NCBI GenBank assembly: GCA_964551435.1
Contig: CAZKBS010000002.1
Location: 62,001 to 126,000, forward strand
Direction: 5' to 3'
DNA from: UBA2020 sp964551435
GTDB lineage: Bacteria; Pseudomonadota; Alphaproteobacteria; Micavibrionales; UBA2020
Length of the DNA stretch: 64,000 bases
Both the position numbers and the translations under genes were made by a program. Shown in pieces: positions 61,483 to 64,000 of the stretch (within the stretch, counting starts at the first letter, position 1; every line of letters begins with the position of its first letter). A model generated the notes under the pieces. The model was not told the origin of the DNA. It searched no databases and saw nothing but the letters and a program-made list of their open reading frames with translations.

Positions 61483-62673
61483 TCAAAGGCTTTCAGACAG
61501 AAAAGCTTTTGCCTCGGCGATGGTTGCGGCAATCGACTGGTTAATTTCTATTGCCATATCATGGAAGATTTGCTGTTCCGTCTCGAAACTGCCCCCTGCG
61601 ACCTGCGAGGATTGCGATCTGGTCTGGGCAATCAGGCTGTTTTCGTCGCTCAATACTGCTGAAAATCTGTCCAGCGCCGCGGGCAAGTCTTTGATAGCCG
61701 CCGCATCAATCCAGCCCTGACGGCGCATGTAAACCATCACAGGCAAAAACGCGCTGACGGCAGCCTTGATGTCATTGGCACGTGCGGAAGCTTCCAGCCG
61801 CGCGATGATGTCTTCGGGTTTTTGTTCCGAAAAAATGCCCAGCACGCTGTCGCGCCGCACAACGGGGGCGAGATACTTCGAAAACCCGGACGCGGGCCCC
61901 ATCGGCGCCGCATAAGATGATAAATCATCAATAAACAGTTTCGTATGCTCCGCCATTTCGGCACGGTCCTCGGGCGTGACAACATGCGGCGCGGCGCTGT
62001 CGCTGGATGACGTCAGACGCAGCAAATAATATGCACGCGCATGCCAAAGCCCTGCCGCGACGGCATTTTTGCAAATATCGGCCACGGCAGCAGGGCCGTA
62101 ATCATCGCCCACATCACGTTCGGACAACACCTGCAAAAGACGCAACCAGCCATCATCGCGGCCATCCTGTGCGGCCTGTTTGTAAAACCTGACGGCGAGT
62201 GCCACATCGCCCCGCTCCATGGCGCGGTCGCCCATCAGCAGCTGGTCGCTGCGCATACGCTCCGCCGGACGGTCACCGATGGTCACCTCGTCGAAATAGT
62301 CGATTGCGGCGTTCACCTTGTCGGAAAAAATATCGTAATCCAGCAGGGCTTCGTCATCGGGCGCAAGGATAATCAGGAAGCTTTGCAAAGTTGCGACGGC
62401 ATCTGCATACAAAATCGTATCCTGCTTGCACGCCTGCGCATATTCTTCGAGGAATTCGGTGAACATCTGCCACGCGCGCACAGCCGGCTGGATATGCCGT
62501 CCGGCCATCAGGGCCTCGGCAGCGAAAAAATACATCAGCGGGTATTTATGCGCCTCCTGCGTCAGCAGATGGCCCGACAGCGCATCGGCAATAGCCGCTT
62601 CCGATCCGGCCTTCAGGGACAGCGCGACAATCGCCTCGGCCCGTAGCTTGATGTCTTCTTCGGAATATGTCAT
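61483..62673 (-). CDS. Hypothetical helical-repeat protein, 396 aa
   Basis: The start ATG 62673 (GGGAGG nine bases upstream) was preferred over an upstream ATG at 62706. The product is almost entirely helical, with TPR/Sel1-like stretches (MERGDVALAVRFYKQAAQDG, then RAYYLLRLTSSSDSA) but no clear consensus. There is no signal peptide or membrane helix. No family is recognised. It is divergent from ybaL. Confidence 0.65.
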   Translation of the reverse strand: MTYSEEDIKLRAEAIVALSLKAGSEAAIADALSGHLLTQEAHKYPLMYFFAAEALMAGRHIQPAVRAWQMFTEFLEEYAQACKQDTILYADAVATLQSFLIILAPDDEALLDYDIFSDKVNAAIDYFDEVTIGDRPAERMRSDQLLMGDRAMERGDVALAVRFYKQAAQDGRDDGWLRLLQVLSERDVGDDYGPAAVADICKNAVAAGLWHARAYYLLRLTSSSDSAAPHVVTPEDRAEMAEHTKLFIDDLSSYAAPMGPASGFSKYLAPVVRRDSVLGIFSEQKPEDIIARLEASARANDIKAAVSAFLPVMVYMRRQGWIDAAAIKDLPAALDRFSAVLSDENSLIAQTRSQSSQVAGGSFETEQQIFHDMAIEINQSIAATIAEAKAFLSESL

Positions 62674-62851
62674 GCGGCAGCCTCCCAGCTGCGCGCAGTA
62701 TGCCATATTTCAACATAGACGGCGATATTCAAATCGCGGCGCAAATTTTTTATTGAAATGACTCACTTGAACTTTATCTTTTATCTTCGGGCTTGATATG
62801 CGAAATTATGCCGGACAAACATCAATTACATCTTAGGGAAATAAAAGCCGC

Positions 62852-64000
62852 ATGGCCGCTGTACACGACCTACCGCTTATTTCGACTTTGGCGACAGGTC
62901 TGAGCCTTGCATTCGTATTTGGCCTGACAGCTGCAAAACTGCGCATCCCGCCGATTGTCGGCTATCTGCTGGCCGGTATTGTCATTGGCCCCTACACCCC
63001 CGGTTTTGTCGGCAACATTAAAATCGCCGAAGAGCTATCAGAGATAGGTATCGTGCTTCTGATGTTTGGCGTCGGGTTGCATTTTTCGACCAAAGACCTC
63101 ATGGAGGTGAAAAAAATCGCCCTGCCCGGGGCGGTCGTGCAGATGGGCGCCGCCATTTTGATGGGTGCCGGACTTGCCTATTACGCCTGGGACTGGCCGC
63201 TGCATAGCGGCATTATGTTTGGCCTTGCACTGTCGGTTGCCAGTACGGTCGTTCTGCTGCGCGCGCTTGAAGAACACAATCTCTTGCAATCCATGAACGG
63301 ACGCATCGCCATTGGCTGGCTGATTGTCGAAGACCTTGCGATGGTTCTGGCGCTGGTTCTGGTGCCTGCGCTGGCTGCTACCCTGTCGCCGTCCGAAACC
63401 GCCGGTGCAGTGGGCGGGGGTATTCTATTTTCGCTGCTGGCCGCGCTGGGCAAAGTCGCACTATTCATCTGCGTCATGTTTTTCGGCGGCAAGCGTCTGC
63501 TGCCGTGGTTGCTGGGGGTGGTTGCGCAAACCCGCTCGCGCGAGCTGTTCACGCTGGCGGTTTTCGTCGCGGCGCTGGGCGTCGCTTTTGCAGCTGCCAA
63601 GATGTTTGACATCTCCCTCGCCCTTGGCGCGTTTTTCGCGGGCATGATGATCCGTGAATCCGACCTCAACCACGAAGCCGCCGACCGCGCCCTGCCGTTT
63701 CAGGACGCTTTTGCCGTCGTCTTTTTCGTCGCCGTCGGCATGCTGTTCGATCCCAAAATTCTGATGACGCAGCCGGTCGATGTGGTGCTGACCACCTTGA
63801 TTATCATGGTCGGCAAATCGCTCGCGGCGTTTCTGATCGTTATTTTGTTCAAATATCCGATGAAAACGGGTCTGCTGGTTTCGGCAAGCCTTGCGCAGAT
63901 CGGTGAGTTTTCGTTCATTCTGGTCGGCCTTGGCCTTTTCTATGGCCTCCTGCCCGCAAGCGGCCGCGACCTTGTGCTGGCAGGGGCGCTGGTATCCATC
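62852..64000 (+). CDS. ybaL: YbaL/Kef-family cation:proton antiporter, 3' end outside window
   Basis: A CPA2 monovalent cation/proton antiporter of the inner membrane; 383 codons are present and the frame runs off the end. The start is ATG 62852 with GGGAA upstream. Close matches to E. coli YbaL include RIPPIVGYLLAGIVIGPYTP, ELSEIGIVLLMFGVGLHFS, LSVASTVVLLRALEE, AIGWLIVEDLAMVLALVL and ASLAQIGEFSFILVGLGLF. The later TrkA-N (NAD-binding) domain expected in this family is not yet reached. Confidence 0.93.
   Translation, partial: MAAVHDLPLISTLATGLSLAFVFGLTAAKLRIPPIVGYLLAGIVIGPYTPGFVGNIKIAEELSEIGIVLLMFGVGLHFSTKDLMEVKKIALPGAVVQMGAAILMGAGLAYYAWDWPLHSGIMFGLALSVASTVVLLRALEEHNLLQSMNGRIAIGWLIVEDLAMVLALVLVPALAATLSPSETAGAVGGGILFSLLAALGKVALFICVMFFGGKRLLPWLLGVVAQTRSRELFTLAVFVAALGVAFAAAKMFDISLALGAFFAGMMIRESDLNHEAADRALPFQDAFAVVFFVAVGMLFDPKILMTQPVDVVLTTLIIMVGKSLAAFLIVILFKYPMKTGLLVSASLAQIGEFSFILVGLGLFYGLLPASGRDLVLAGALVSI

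Overview
This 64 kb window is a chromosomal segment of an alphaproteobacterium. The host genes are GC-rich and use GTG or TTG starts in several places. Markers pointing this way are an ELM1-family protein, a YbaL-type antiporter, class II DAHP synthase, alphaproteobacterial-style MnmA (N-terminus MNSLG) and the neighbourhood yqeY-dnaG-rpoD divergent from carA. The mix would fit a Micavibrio- or Rhodospirillales-like lineage, but genus cannot be fixed from the sequence alone.

Left part (1-24.7 kb): an exonuclease I gene cut by the window edge; a plus-strand run of glnD, class II DAHP synthase, a frameshifted small gene, gltX, trmJ and a membrane-anchored protein; then a long minus-strand block. 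That block holds rpsD (with a clear sigma-70 promoter), a Sel1/P-loop pair, an Asp/Arg-rich secreted protein, a pentameric ligand-gated ion channel overlapping a secreted esterase, several hypothetical proteins, a TylF-type methyltransferase next to a metallo-beta-lactamase/Rieske fusion, a CAT-anticodon tRNA, rpoD, dnaG, an ankyrin protein and yqeY.

Middle part (24.7-49.8 kb): carA and carB are separated by three tandem, four-base-overlapping paralogues of a membrane/spermidine-synthase-like fusion protein. Then come greA, a voltage-gated cation channel with a TLEGW filter, an Lrp regulator, an ELM1-like protein, trxB, an AT-rich gene of likely foreign origin, a cysteine desulfurase/ferredoxin cluster with a secreted CxxC protein between them, a cluster holding two paralogous small proteins, mnmA and a Bcr/CflA transporter.

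Right part (49.8-64 kb): a 6.3 kb integrative element sits in the 3' end of a tRNA-Met gene. It is bounded by a 20-bp exact repeat (attL/attR) and carries a tyrosine recombinase, two exported proteins, an SF2-helicase-like ATPase and a membrane protein, none of which I can assign to a known system. Pairs of GGTGTGACA-type repeats with the same 13-bp spacing lie just inside both ends. Beyond it are a hypothetical protein, an RND efflux pair, another hypothetical protein and the start of ybaL. No CRISPR array, rRNA or transposase was seen.
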